This document shows, piece by piece, positions 9,862-20,108 of a stretch of DNA of 34,526 nucleotides. The DNA is from Hypsibius dujardini (Eukaryota; Tardigrada; Eutardigrada; Parachela; Hypsibiidae): contig LRSR01013489.1 in the NCBI GenBank assembly GCA_001579985.1, positions 1 through 34,526 of the forward strand, written 5' to 3'. How positions within the stretch are numbered: position 1 is the stretch's first letter; every line of letters begins with the position of its first letter. Below the pieces are notes generated by a model. That model searched no databases, was not told where the DNA came from, and saw nothing but the letters and a program-made list of their open reading frames with translations. Both the position numbers and the translations under genes were made by a program.

Positions 9862-11002
9862 GCCGTGCGTTGTGCAGGAAAAACGGTGAAACAGTTTCCT
9901 TATTCTAGGTGGTGATGCTCCAGCGTAGTGATATTACTCGGCAGCTAACCGACAAATGTCGGCGATGGAAGCAGCACCTTTTTCAAGGCAAATCACTTCC
10001 GCGTATTTGTTGCCTTGCTTGAAACATCGATTTTTTTCGCACAATAAATCTTGCGGAAGTGGAGAAGCGGTCCGCTCTTTGTTAATCTATGTCCACTTGT
10101 CCAGCCGTTTTTTATGACGCTTGTCCATAAATGCTTTTCGATCTACATATCGGTATATGCACACAGACCTCTCTGTTTCTCTTCACGTTCCTCATTATGA
10201 TATCGGCTCTTGATGAGAAACTGATTCTGTTGTCAATAAGTTATGTTTTTTCGTCCGGTTCAATGATGACATAAAGTCGCCATACTTTAATCAATCTCAT
10301 AGCGATAGGTGGTGGAATCATCTGCCACTGATCCCAAAGCGTTGAGTCGTTAGTGTCGTTCGTTGTCGTTGAAGAACCACGGATGGCGGATCGGAACTGT
10401 GACACTGCCCAGTTAATAGTGGCTGGAGAGAGGCAAGGGGCCTAGGACGGCTAGTGATGTAAAAGGCGGACCCTCAAAGAATATAGAATCTTTATTAGAA
10501 CGGAATTTGCAAATTAATAATGTTTGCGCCGCCGCCGTGTGTAATAAGGATAAAATTCCATTTTGCCTGCAGTTGATAGATTGATTTTAGGCACCCTAGG
10601 CCCTAATGTGGTGAGGCTCCGTCAAAGAGCATATAGGGGCCCAAGGAGACGAAGCTGAGACGAATGGAAAGCAAGGTTTAGGAACGAAAAAGCTGGATTT
10701 GAGAACGAAAAAGTAAGGTTTAAGAACAGAAAAGCTAGCTTTGGGAACGGAGAAGCAAGGTCGAAGAACGAAACAGCAAATTCTGTATTTAGGCCATAGG
10801 GTGCCTAAAATGAATCTATCAACTGCAGTAAAAAAATGAATGCTATCCTTAACACGTACGGCGCAATCATTAATTTGCTAATTCCTTTCAGTTTTTTCCT
10901 TGATCTTGTGAACACTTTTTCTTCAGTGGAGACACGATAGGTCGGCACTTCGATTGGCAATCATTTTTGCTTTTCTTACAACATTATCAGGATTCAGGAG
11001 CA
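9862..11002. other. Intergenic region with a fold-back element
   Basis: About 1.1 kb. An AATAAA at 10043-10048 could be a polyadenylation signal for the XRCC4-like gene. The main structure is the fold-back element at 10502-10885. No exon is supported. Confidence 0.5.
10502..10885. mobile_element. Fold-back element with internal tandem repeats (about 384 bp)
   Basis: Long imperfect inverted arms: ttgcaaattaataatg...ctgcagttgatagattg...taggcaccctagg on the left, and the reverse complement of these blocks in reverse order on the right, ending at aattcc (10885). Each arm is about 100 bp. The loop (about 10650-10785) consists of roughly 18-22-bp tandem units related to aaggtttaggaacgaaaaag. No reading frame. 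This resembles fold-back DNA transposons whose arms surround simple repeats. Confidence 0.75.
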
Positions 11003-13203
11003 ATGACGAACGAAAACTATTCGGTAAGTGGACTTGCAGAATGCCAGCTCCATCTTTCTTGCTCATGAATACGTAACCAAAAAACTGAATAATCTCTTCT
11101 GTGTTCGGGCTTATCAGAGCGGATCCGCCGTTGCGCGATCCGATCGCCACGAGAAGAGCCCGCAACGGAAGATGCCCAACGCGTCAGCCGAGCCGACGGA
11201 GCATCAGGGACGACACTTGAATATTCAGTGAGGAGGCAAAATCATCTGTTATTATTGGAATGCACAAGAAAGAAGAAGAAAGCAGTGGTGTTTTTTCTTT
11301 CATATTTGAAGACCTGGCGATCAGCTCGTCTTTGTGAATAAGGGCTCAGATCGGGAGACCAGCGACATCATCACCCTTACCAACACATCCAATGCCTTTG
11401 TGGCCTTCAAAGTGAAAACCACCGCGCCGGAAAAGTTCCGCGTCAAGCCCAGTTTCGGATGCATCGAACCAGGTTGGTGCATGGCTCTTTACGGTCTTGG
11501 TTGATTGTTGAATCGGTTGATTGTTGAATTGAATGTGTTGGCTTTATTGTGTGGGTTCAATGGCTTGATTCAATTGATTGATTACTTAATGAATCGCAGA
11601 TTTTATGCACGCTTTTAGTCATTTACTGACTGATTGCTTGATTGATCATTTAACGTATTGCAATGTGCCGCATGCAGCTCTCTAGCCTTATGAGGGGCGA
11701 GCACTTCACTTTGCTTTCCGTAGGAAAAAGCAAAGCATTTTAATCGTTTAATTACTAGTGCTTCTTTATTTTTTTTAATGACTTGGCTGGTCCTGATATT
11801 CGTTGGACGATCGACATTCGATTGTTTGTTTACATGATATCCACTGAAAAAAAAAATTTATTTTAAGTTATAAGCCGCTTTTTGAATCACTTAAAATATT
11901 CGTTAGATATGTTTAAATAACACTTGTGCTAGAATTGAAGATGGAGCTAAACATTTCGTTCATGTGCTTCACAGCTGGACAACGGACTGTTGAAATCACC
12001 GTTAATTCAGGTATGTTATTCATAGGCGAAGAACGTACCGTATGCTCGCGATTTCAAGGGACACTTTTCTGCCCTACCCGTAAATTTTAACCAAACCGGG
12101 CCGTGCCTATTCAGCGCCCTTCACCAAATTACCACTGTAGGGACAAATATAAGGAAAGCACAACTGTACAATCAAACAATCAACTTGGAGGAAATCTCCT
12201 ACGAATCAATCAATCGAGCAGAATGAGTAAGCTGTACGAAATGAGCCAATCAGAGAAGAGTGAATCAGATTAAACCTTCAATCCAGTGCAGGGCCGTACC
12301 GAGGGAGGCGGGGCTTAGCTGTCCCTTGAGATCGGGAGCATACGGTAACGCACATCAATGATCATGATCAACATTGTCTGATGTTGTCGCCTTGCGCTTG
12401 ACTTTCAGGCTTCCTAACCACTGCGCAGCGCGACAAATTTCTCATCATGAGTCGAGCTTTAGAGGAAGCGCCTCAGAGTCAGAACGAGCTGATTGAGTAC
12501 TGGCAGAAGGCGGCGACCGACGATTCGGAGGAAGAGTCCGTGGAACAACACCGGCTGCGCTGTTGCATCTCTTTGCTGGAGAACAATTCCAATTCCACCG
12601 GCGACCACGGCGGTGACCACCCTCCGGCGCCCTACTCATCCGAATCGAATGCGGTGGTCATTTTGGAGAAGCTTGAAGCCATCAATATCAAGGTATGTCC
12701 TACTGCATTCGTATTATTGTTTTTTAGACTTAGATTAATTTGAATAGCGATTTAAAACGGATCAAAATAGGCTTTTTATTTTGAATCAAATAATTGGTTA
12801 ATTTAAAATCCGACGCCTGATTACGTGTTGATTTTTAATTGAATTTAATTTATAAGCTGTAAAACCATTTTAAATCGGCACGGTGACTTAAATTCAAATT
12901 TGATTCAGAGAACGGAGCAACAGAATGTTTTTTAGATTCAAATATTTCTAAATTGAATGGAAAATCTTGACTTCAGCTGAAATTCGTTCTATTTCGTATT
13001 ACGAATAGCTGGGCACTGAATAATGTGATTGAAGACTCCCCTCCTGTTCTGTTTTTTTTCAGGTGGATCGTCTGATGGCCCTCCAACACGAAAGCAGCAA
13101 CGCCTCCCATTTTGCGTCTCAATGGAATATCTTCACAATCGGATTTGCTATTATCGTCCTCTACGTCGGCATCCATCTGATCAAGGTTGTCCTGAGCGTC
13201 TAG
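11003..13203 (+). CDS. VAP: VAP-like MSP-domain protein, tail-anchored in the ER
   Basis: Six exons, 11003-11023, 11118-11227, 11312-11472, 11975-12010, 12409-12692 and 13063-13203, keep phase and give 250 residues (VAPB is 243). The MSP domain includes LNIQPGDQLVF, AFKVKTTAPEKFRVKP, GCIEPG and QRDKFLIMS. The KTTAP segment is the hallmark of VAP proteins, forming part of the surface that binds FFAT motifs of lipid-transfer proteins at membrane contact sites. A linker with acidic residues follows, then NAVVILEKLEAINIKVDRLMA as a short coiled coil, and a final hydrophobic helix (IFTIGFAIIVLYVGIHLI) followed by only a few residues, the expected tail anchor. An extra 35-40-residue polar leader precedes the MSP domain. 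A MITE sits in intron 4. MOSPD-type relatives are a less likely alternative. Confidence 0.85.
12036..12347. mobile_element. MITE family A, copy 1, in VAP intron 4
   Basis: 312 bp with inverted ends about 28 bp long: taccgtatgctcgcgat...caagggaca on the left and tgtcccttgag...gagcatacggta on the right. The ends read TA...TA, suggesting a Tc1/mariner-type target. The second copy, at 19406-19683, is in the opposite orientation. Confidence 0.88.
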
Positions 13204-13227
13204 CTGGTATTGGGTTGTGTGATCCCC

Positions 13228-13307
13228 GACGAGCGAGCTGGCATGACGACGAGCGAGCTGGCATGACGACGAGCGAGCCCGCATGATGACGAGCGAGTCC
13301 GCATGAA
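13228..13307. repeat. 21-bp minisatellite downstream of VAP
   Basis: About four copies of gacgagcgagctggcatgac, the last ones drifted to agcccgcatgatg and agtccgcatgaag. It starts 25 bp after the VAP stop codon, so it is probably transcribed as 3' UTR. Confidence 0.85.
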
Positions 13308-13603
13308 GAAAGCGACCGGCAGCTGCGCCAAACAGTTTTGGGATGTTTTTGTGATTTTTGGCACTTTTAATAGTGCACCAGACCAGACGTCCACGTGTAC
13401 TATTTTTATCTTGCCAAACTTTGCCGCGCCGACTTTTGGTTTGGTTTTAGTTTTGCTTGGCGCTTGGCGCTTGGCTAGAAGAAGTGAACTGTACATGGGC
13501 GCACAGACTCTTTTTTTAACGATGCTGGGCGAGTGTCATGACACTTTTTGTTCCTAGTCCAGTTTGCTCTTTATGCAAAAAATGAACAAATGGAAAATGC
13601 GTG

Positions 13604-13845
13604 CAGTGCTGGTCAAGCTTGAAAGGGAACTGTTGGAATTCTGCTCAATTCCATGAAATCATGGAAATGGTTTTGGTGAGGGCTGGAAGGTGGGCGCAGG
13701 ACTTAGTCGTCCCTGGGCAGTGTTGTCTCTCCCCAAACTAAAGTCGGACGGCTTCCATGGAATTCCACGTTCCATCTCCAGGACCCTTGTTTGGCACTTG
13801 GAATTCCAGCTTCAATGGAGTTCCATTTCATGAGTTTTAGCCCTG
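13604..13845. mobile_element. Possible degraded hAT-like MITE
   Basis: The left end CAGTGCTGGTCAAG...TGAAAGGGAACT resembles the reverse complement of the right end, CAGGGCTAAAACTC...TGAAATGGAACT. The CAG-G-T ends are typical of hAT elements, but the match is imperfect and I find no matching 8-bp target duplication. Confidence 0.35.
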
Positions 13846-14103
13846 CCGGTGTCAACGGCTAATTTGCCATCCAGTATCCACGCACTAAATCCTTTCCACA
13901 AATTTCTCTGTATGAGTAACTCATACAGTAACTTTAGTTGGACTAATTCCGTTTATTCTTCATCCAATTCCAGGGCAATCCAATTTTTGGGAGTGATCGT
14001 CTCGTACCGGTTTTATTGATATCCGTGCTCAAATCAGAAAAATGCCAGCTGCCTTATTTTTGTTTGATTCTTTTGATGAGATTTAATTGTTTGCCTGTGA
14101 AAC

Positions 14104-15193
14104 ATGGCTGCCTTTGCGCTGGACACTCAGCGTCAGGCGCAACTGCTGACCCTCCACGAAGTGGATCTCGACACGGCGTGGGAATTCTGCAAAATGGCGT
14201 TGAATCTGCTCCGTGGTGGTCCGCATGTCAGAATGATTGAGAGGACAGCGAAGAAGTTAGACTGGCCACCGGAAAAACTGCAGTCCACGTTGGAGGCGAT
14301 TAGTGCGCTTTTGAAGGAGGCCGTAAAGGCGGAGGTACGGAACGGGAACTTCTACCTCAATGGTGATTGTTCAATGGATTGATTGATTGATTCGGCCCAA
14401 TGGTGATTGTTTGATAGATTGATTGATTGATTCGGCCCAATGGTGATTGTTCAATGGATTGATTGATTGATTCGGCCCAATGGTGATTGTTTGATAGATT
14501 GATTGATTGATTCGAAATAGATGTGCCTTAGAATGAATGGGATCAGTCCGTTCACTGATTGATTCATCATTATTAATTGTTTGTTTCATATCATGTATTA
14601 AAATATTTAACAATTCGATTGAAGTTTGAGTCGTTGATTTGGAGTGTTCGTATTGACACAACTATTTCAACAGGATTTATTTTTGTTCGCAGACCGTGGG
14701 ACTTAGTTTTTGTCCATGAGTCCTGATAGAAAGTTGTAGCAACCAGTCTGATCCATTTTGAATCCTTTCTCTGAAAACACGTTTTAGGTACTTTTTACAT
14801 TGTCAAAAAGGAAGCGCTACGGTTTCAGAAAATACGTGATAATACGGACTCTTACACAGATGCTGCTCAGAGACCACTTTATTGATTGATTGGTCGCTGG
14901 ATTGACTGATTGGATGAAAGTGAAGCACTGACGGTTTTGGTTTGGTTCTTGCTTGTACACAGGTTCAGCCCGATGATCTACGAGCCTCCTTGACATTGGC
15001 TGGATTACAGTCAGACCAGGCGGAGATGTTGGCCGCTACGCTTGGTGAATCGCGACGGGAAGTTCGGTCGTTAATCCGGGGTGCGACGTCTGAGACCACT
15101 CGTTTGCAGGCAACTGATTCGAGTTTCGGTGTGGAGGTTAGTCCCATCACATCAACTGGTGTAGTGCGTACAGTAGTAGTGGATCCAGTGTAG
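14104..15193 (+). CDS. COMMD2: COMMD2-like protein, COMM domain truncated or fused onward
   Basis: Exons 14104-14334 and 14963-15193 give 153 residues if translation ends at the TAG at 15191. The ATG has a good context (aaacATGG). The N-terminal helical domain follows human COMMD2 closely: AWEFCKMALNLLRGG, RTAKKLDWPPEKLQSTLEAI, LLKEA, then SLTLAGLQSD and GESRREVRSLI correspond in order to the COMMD2 blocks EFGRIAVEFLRRG, AARKLNVSSDTVQHGVEGL, LLTES, FVLGFSEE and DNRKEIRTIL. COMMD proteins form the Commander complex that recycles endosomal cargo. The C-terminal COMM domain should span about 70 residues but only about 25 weakly similar ones remain before the stop. An alternative donor after 15136 (gttagt) joins in frame to the PHD exon at 15396; see findings. 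Intron 1 carries an 80-bp higher-order repeat. Confidence 0.72.
14361..14514. repeat. 40-bp tandem repeat with alternating variants
   Basis: Four 40-bp units start at 14361, 14401, 14441 and 14481. They alternate between tcaatggatt and ttgatagatt versions, so the true unit is an 80-bp dimer present twice. Each unit ends in (GATT)n. It lies near the donor of COMMD2-like intron 1. Confidence 0.9.
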
Positions 15194-15395
15194 ATTGATT
15201 CATTCATTACTTTAATATGTGACGTACTTCTTTTTATTTTTTTCAAAAGGAAATTGCTAAAAAAATAACTCAACGAAAATTTTAGTGAGTTTTTTACTGT
15301 TACTGGAACAATTTTCTGTTTTACTTCTTAGTTTAAAAATACTAACCTTGAAGTGTTTGTTTTTTTCATCATACGTTTCGCTTTCAAATCTCAAG

Positions 15396-17028
15396 AGATC
15401 CCTGGACTGGAAAGCAGCGAATACTGGCCGTGCAGTAAAATTGGATCACACTTCGCAGAAGAAGAAGAGTCGGCACTGCCTGGAGTGTGTCGATCAGCAA
15501 GGACCACAGCTGGCTCGTCTCGGTGTACTCCTGGAATGCACGTCCTGCAATTATGCCAGTATGTGTCTGTCTGTCTGGCATTGTGGTTTTGTGAATTCAT
15601 TTTTCATTTGGCACCAACGACGGTTTGTTGATCATGAGGCACGACGGCAAGTGTCAACATGGAGTCTTTATGTTATTTCTAGCACATCCCAACTGTGGAG
15701 GATACTCCGCGGAGACGGTGGACGCCGTGGACGGCAACTACAAGTGCATGCAGTGTAAACGCTGCAAAATCTGCAACACCGGAATACTCGGCGATGACCC
15801 CGTCAGTTGCTCTCGCATTCTCCTCCTCCTTCCCACACATCGTGAATGCCATTTCCATGCATTACTAAAACTAGACGTATTATTCTTACTTTGGTTTAGG
15901 ATCTCGTGGTTTGTGTTCGGTGTGACAACTCGTTTCACTTGACGTGCCACACTCCCCCGGTGACGTTGGAACAGGCCTCAAAGGGTTGGTGTTTCTGTCT
16001 GCTTGACTGTCTGTCTGCCTGTCTGTCTGCTTGGCTGTCTGTTTGTTTGCCTGTCTGTTTACTTGGCTGTTTGTCTATCTGTTTGCCTATCTGTTTGCTT
16101 GACTGTCTGTCTGTTTGCCTGTCTGTCTGTTTGCCTGTCTGTCTGTCTGTTTGCCTGTCTGTCTGCTTGACTGTCTGTCTGCTTGACTGTCTGTCTGTTT
16201 GCCTGTCTGTCTGCTCAATTATGTTTCGGTCAATTAATCAGTATATATTGGTCATCTTGAAGAGTGGCGTTGTGCTGATTGCAAATCAACAAAGAAGATC
16301 ACGGCAGTGCCGAAAAAGGCATTGCACGCCATGCGGCGCGAAAGGAAGAATGCCGCGTTGAAAGCCAAGCGGTTGCTGCAGAAGGCGATTCCATTCAAAG
16401 AAACCAAAGGTGGGCAGGTTCTGGAGGTGATCCGATCGTTCAGGCAATCTGCATGTTAAACTGGCATTTTTAACCATCTGCTTCTTTGGCCGCAGAAAAA
16501 CCTCGCATTCCGGATAACGTCACGTGGCACCACCTAGGACCGACAAAGTGCGTATACAACACATTCATCATTTATGAGCTGTTTCAAAGATCATCCTTTG
16601 TGGATTGTTCCAACCATAGTTAAGCAACTGTCGTTTCTGTTTCGTTTCTGTAGTCCGCTTGACAAGAACCTGTTCGGTTCGATGACCAAAAGAGACCTTG
16701 TGATTCGAGCCGTCGACTCCTTCTATGAGGGCCTACCGCCCAAAAAGACACCGGAACTGGTTCAACAGATTGTTTCATGGACCGTGGAAGAAGTAGCTGC
16801 AAAGTTTGAGGCAAAGGCGCTGCATGATTTTGCTGCTTGCATTAAGCAACAGGTAAGCGTTGACAATGGTTAGTGATCACTATTACTTATCCACAGTGAG
16901 ATAAACATATGGACGTAGTACGGATATGACATAGATCGATATGCAGATCGGCTGACTGAGATCCAGACAGACAGACAAATGGATGGGCAGAAGGATAGAC
17001 AGACAGACAGACAGACAGACAGTCAGTC

Positions 17029-17091
<63 letters not shown>

Positions 17092-17441
17092 CGAACAGAC
17101 AAATTGAAACACAGACACTTTGGAATTCAGACAGAGAGGTAGGCAGGCAAGCACGCAGGCAGACAAATTGACAGAACTGCCGACCAGAAGTCAGACAGAC
17201 AGGCCGACAGACTGACAGACCATTGATTTAAAACGAACAGCAGATGCTGGGATATATAAAAAGAAAATATTTGATAATCGATTCGTTTGGGGATTTACAG
17301 TGTATCGATGGTGCGGCATTGATGCTGCTGACTCGTGACGATGTCATTACACGATTCGGTTTGCCAATGGTTCCTGCGCTGAAGTTGTACCGTGAAATCT
17401 GCATTTTGTGCCCCTTTGGCCCTTTCACTGATTGGAACTGA
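15396..17441 (+). CDS. Double PHD finger plus SAM domain protein
   Basis: Exons 15396-15558, 15683-15801, 15900-15984, 16263-16409, 16496-16547, 16654-16852 and 17301-17441 join in phase. The first finger has ligands CLEC, CTSC, HPNC and CMQC; the second starts directly with CKIC and continues CVRC, HLTC and CADC. The CMQCKRCKIC junction is the compact linker of double PHD fingers (DPF, PHF10 and KAT6 families), which read acylated or unmodified histone H3 tails. A basic helix (KKALHAMRRERKNAALKAKR) follows. The last two exons form a SAM domain: WTVEEVAAKFEAKALHDFAA, then DGAALMLLTRDDVITRFGL and ALKLYREI, a module for self-assembly or partner binding. I do not recognise a vertebrate protein with this order. 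No in-frame ATG precedes the first exon; an upstream exon must supply it. Confidence 0.78.
15995..16218. repeat. (CTGT)n array in PHD-SAM intron
   Basis: About 220 bp of CTGT with GCTT and TTTG variants, inside the intron 15985-16262. A complementary CAGA array lies two introns downstream (16960-17222). Confidence 0.95.
16960..17222. repeat. (CAGA)n/(CAGG)n array in PHD-SAM intron
   Basis: Mixed CAGA and GGCA repeats fill much of the intron 16853-17300, just before the last SAM exon. Confidence 0.95.
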
Positions 17442-17776
17442 TAGCGGCCTTATGACCTTCTCATGTGCTCTGTTGCCCCGCAGCTGGGCATCTCTGACTG
17501 AATTCCACAGGAGATGTCCGACAACACGTTCTGTGTCTTTTGCGGTACGACGCTTACATTTACTGCGGAGTACCTGTATGATGTCCATATGCTGAAAATT
17601 GTTTCAATCTTATCCCTGCTTCATTTTCACTTTGTTTCATAGACTTGTAGCGTAACTATTTATTTTTTGTCAACCATCGTCAGTCGGCATGGGCAGTCTT
17701 TAAAGCAGTTGTGAATCTCTTCCCCATTTTAAAACATCCACAATCACCAGTCATGTTGTGTTCTCTCAGACAATGT
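17442..17776. other. Short convergent interval between PHD-SAM and TSPO copy 1
   Basis: About 335 bp between two genes that end towards each other. A 42-codon frame at 17514-17642 starts with ATG and begins MSDNTFCVFCGTTLTF, with a Cys-x2-Cys pair followed by YDVHMLK, which recalls the start of a zinc finger. An acceptor-like ccacag precedes it, so it might be an alternative last exon of the upstream gene. It lacks a second His and has no other support. Confidence 0.25.
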
Positions 17777-18616
17777 TCAACGGATACGGCTAGCGTTGGG
17801 ATTATTCTTCCAGATGGAATAGTTAAGTGCGGTGGCCAGGCTTAACCAGGCCAAATACGGCAGTAAAAGGTGCGCTGCTGTTTTGTTAATCGGGTGAAAG
17901 CTGGAAATGCAGGCGGCCACATTCAACCACAACACGATGATCTCCACCAGAGCCTGGAAACGAAAACCGTTTTGAACTACTGGACTTCGGCCATCCGTGT
18001 ATGTCCATCCGCATGTACTTGCTGTCTGTGTGTCTGTGTGTCTGCCTGTGTGTCTGCCTGTATGTCTGTATTGTATCTATCTGCTATCACCGTCTGTTCT
18101 GCTAGCTCTATCTGTCTAGCAGTCTGTCCGTGGTAGTTGTCTATCTGCAGCAGTCTGTCTATCTGCAGCAGTCTGTGGTGACTGCCTATCTGCCTGCGGA
18201 TCAGCCCGCATTTGCTGTTACTTACGACTCCTGGACGATGCGCTTTGAAGAAAAGAGGGCTCCATAGCCAGTTAAGAACCAGCTGCGTTCCATACAAGAC
18301 TAAAGGGAAGCCGGCTTTACCGCCAAAGCCTCCGCCAGACTTGTAGATCATCCAAGAAGAAATTCCCATACAAATGTACAGCGTAGTCCAAGCTGTAGCA
18401 AATAAATTTTTATGAACCAACGGAAATTAAAATGGAATTTACGCAGCGGTCGAATAGTGCAGCGAAGCGGACGTTTCATACCTGGACCAAATATCCAGTT
18501 CGGTGGACTCCATGAAGGCTTCTTCAGTTTCTACAATGTTAGTCGTCTGAATGAAAAGGGTTCGTCTGAAGATACAATACAGGCAGGCAGAAGGGAAGGC
18601 AGGCAGACAGGCAGGC

Positions 18617-18687
<71 letters not shown>

Positions 18688-19023
18688 TAGACAGACAAAC
18701 GGAGAGACAGACAAACAAATGGAGAGACAGACACATAGGCAGACAGATAGTTGATAGATATTGACAGACAGAACTGATACAAAAAAATGTGTTCACACAA
18801 TAAACTGTATTTGCCAATATCGTTCAAGACATTGCTTACTCACGTTGTACCACGTCTTGATGTCTTTGGCAATGAGCAACGCTCCCAATATGCCTCCGAT
18901 ATTGGGAACAACAACGCTGGAAACCTCAAAAACGTGAGTCTACTTTTGTGTGCAGCGAAACGGGACTGATAAAATATCTTACGCTGGCAAAATTTCCGTC
19001 AAGACCTCGTTGATTGAAACCAT
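17777..19023 (-). CDS. TSPO: Translocator protein TSPO, copy 1
   Basis: Five minus-strand exons: 19023-18983, 18916-18844, 18530-18482, 18392-18226 and 17953-17777, giving 168 residues (human 169). TSPO is a five-helix outer mitochondrial membrane protein that binds cholesterol and porphyrins. The sequence shows PNIGGILGA in helix 1, then WYN, KPSWSPPNWIFGP (the conserved P-W-PP-W block), WTTLYICMGISSW, LNWLWSPLFF and a last helix with LPYLAWLSLATALNYSIWK. The final ALNYSIWK fits the cholesterol consensus L-x-Y-x-K/R. Introns 2 and 4 hold complementary tetranucleotide arrays. Exon lengths 73, 49, 167 and 177 are the same as in copy 2, so the two arose by duplication of one gene. Confidence 0.92.
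18013..18180. repeat. CTGT-rich array in TSPO copy 1 intron 4
   Basis: Degenerate tgtctgtgtgtctgcctg repeats and a duplicated ctatctgcagcagtctgt unit at 18138-18175, within the intron between exons 4 and 5. Confidence 0.85.
18580..18772. repeat. (CAGA)n array in TSPO copy 1 intron 2
   Basis: About 190 bp of CAGA with GGCA variants at its left end. On the gene's sense strand this is CTGT, complementary to the intron 4 array. Confidence 0.95.
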
Positions 19024-19405
19024 CCTTGAATTGGGAATAGAACAGTAGACGTATACGTGTATTACTGCTAAAATTTTGTCAGGAAACAAATTTATATGCG
19101 GATTGAAAAATGTCGACTGATTGTGGGTTACAGCAAAGTCCTCGGTCTCCTACTATACCACATAGTTGGCAAATAGAAATATGGGGAAAGCTATATCAGC
19201 CAAAAGCAGCCAGACGGAAAAATTTGTTTACAAATTTGAGGGGCAAAGTCCAGCTATCTACCAGATACCCGACAGATTACCATAGTTCAGTGATTCGATG
19301 TGTGAACAGCACTTTCTCTAACAAGGGGTTGGGGTGCGCTTCGCCGCCAGAGTGAACAGGTTGGACTATGTCAATCGATAGCTGTGACTTTAACCTAGCT
19401 ATTGA

Positions 19406-19683
19406 TACCGTATGCTCGCAATCTCAAGGGACAGCTAAGCCCCGCCTCCTTCGCTATGGCTCTGCACTCGATTGAATGTTCAGTCTGATTCACTCTTCTC
19501 TGATTGGCTCATTTCGTACAGCTTACTCGTTGTGCTCGATTGATTGATTGTACAGTTGTGCTTTCCGTTTATTTCTCCCTACATTGGTAATTTGGTGAAC
19601 GGCACTGAATAAGCACGGTCCGGGTTGGTTGAAATTTACGGGCAGGGTAGAAAAGTGTCCCTTGAGATCGCGAGCATACGGTA
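19406..19683. mobile_element. MITE family A, copy 2
   Basis: 278 bp with the same ends as the copy in VAP intron 4 (taccgtatgctcgcaatc...gcgagcatacggta) but reversed: its left interior (gctaagccccgcctcc) matches the reverse complement of the right interior of copy 1. It is about 34 bp shorter, so internal indels separate the copies. Confidence 0.88.
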
Positions 19684-19833
19684 CCAAAAGCTAAAGCTAG
19701 TGCCACGATTTATAACGCTCGATTAAGCCCCGCCTCCGTCACACGCGCTTGTTATGAGTTGGAACTGAGAGTAAACACAAACGAGTCGAGTGCGCTGCCT
19801 GGGTGTCAAAACCGACTCTTATAATCGAGGCAC

Positions 19834-20108
19834 CACAGTAGCAGACCTGGGCCGCTAAAGGTTCCACCGCTAAAACCGCTAATGGTAAATCTTGTTAGTC
19901 GAAAAAACTGTTTTTTTTTGTAAATGTGGAAATACGTAGACTTTTCAAAGCGCTATCTCGGGTGTTCTTCGGAAACATCAATAGTGATCTGCTATATTAC
20001 CAGTGCTGCGTTAAGCGAAAGGCATCTGAAATGGATTTATAAACTAACAAAATTTAACATTAGCGGGTTTAGCGGTGGAGCCTTTAGCGGCCCAGCTCTG
20101 CACAGTAG
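19834..20108. mobile_element. hAT-superfamily MITE with 8-bp target duplication
   Basis: The element spans 19842-20100. It is flanked by perfect 8-bp direct repeats CACAGTAG at 19834-19841 and 20101-20108. The ends are inverted repeats of more than 50 bp: CAGACCTGGGCCGCTAAAGG on the left against the reverse complement of CAGAGCTGGGCCGCTAAAGG on the right, continuing through CCACCGCTAAA and CCGCTAATG. Terminal CAG...CTG and an 8-bp duplication are the hAT signature. No transposase. Confidence 0.9.

Larger units (their letters stand above)
13204..14103. other. Intergenic region between the VAP and COMMD2-like genes
   Basis: Contains a 21-bp minisatellite just past the VAP stop and a possible hAT-like element at 13604-13845. 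Open frames here run through repeat or lack any family resemblance. No gene is supported. Confidence 0.5.

Noticed and set aside
15906-16361. Frames with Cys-Leu-Ser-Val repeats here and across the other CTGT/CAGA arrays (for example 18531-18827, 20765-21178, 33437-33898)
   Set aside because: Tetranucleotide arrays translate into the same four-residue pattern in every frame. All lie in introns or between genes.
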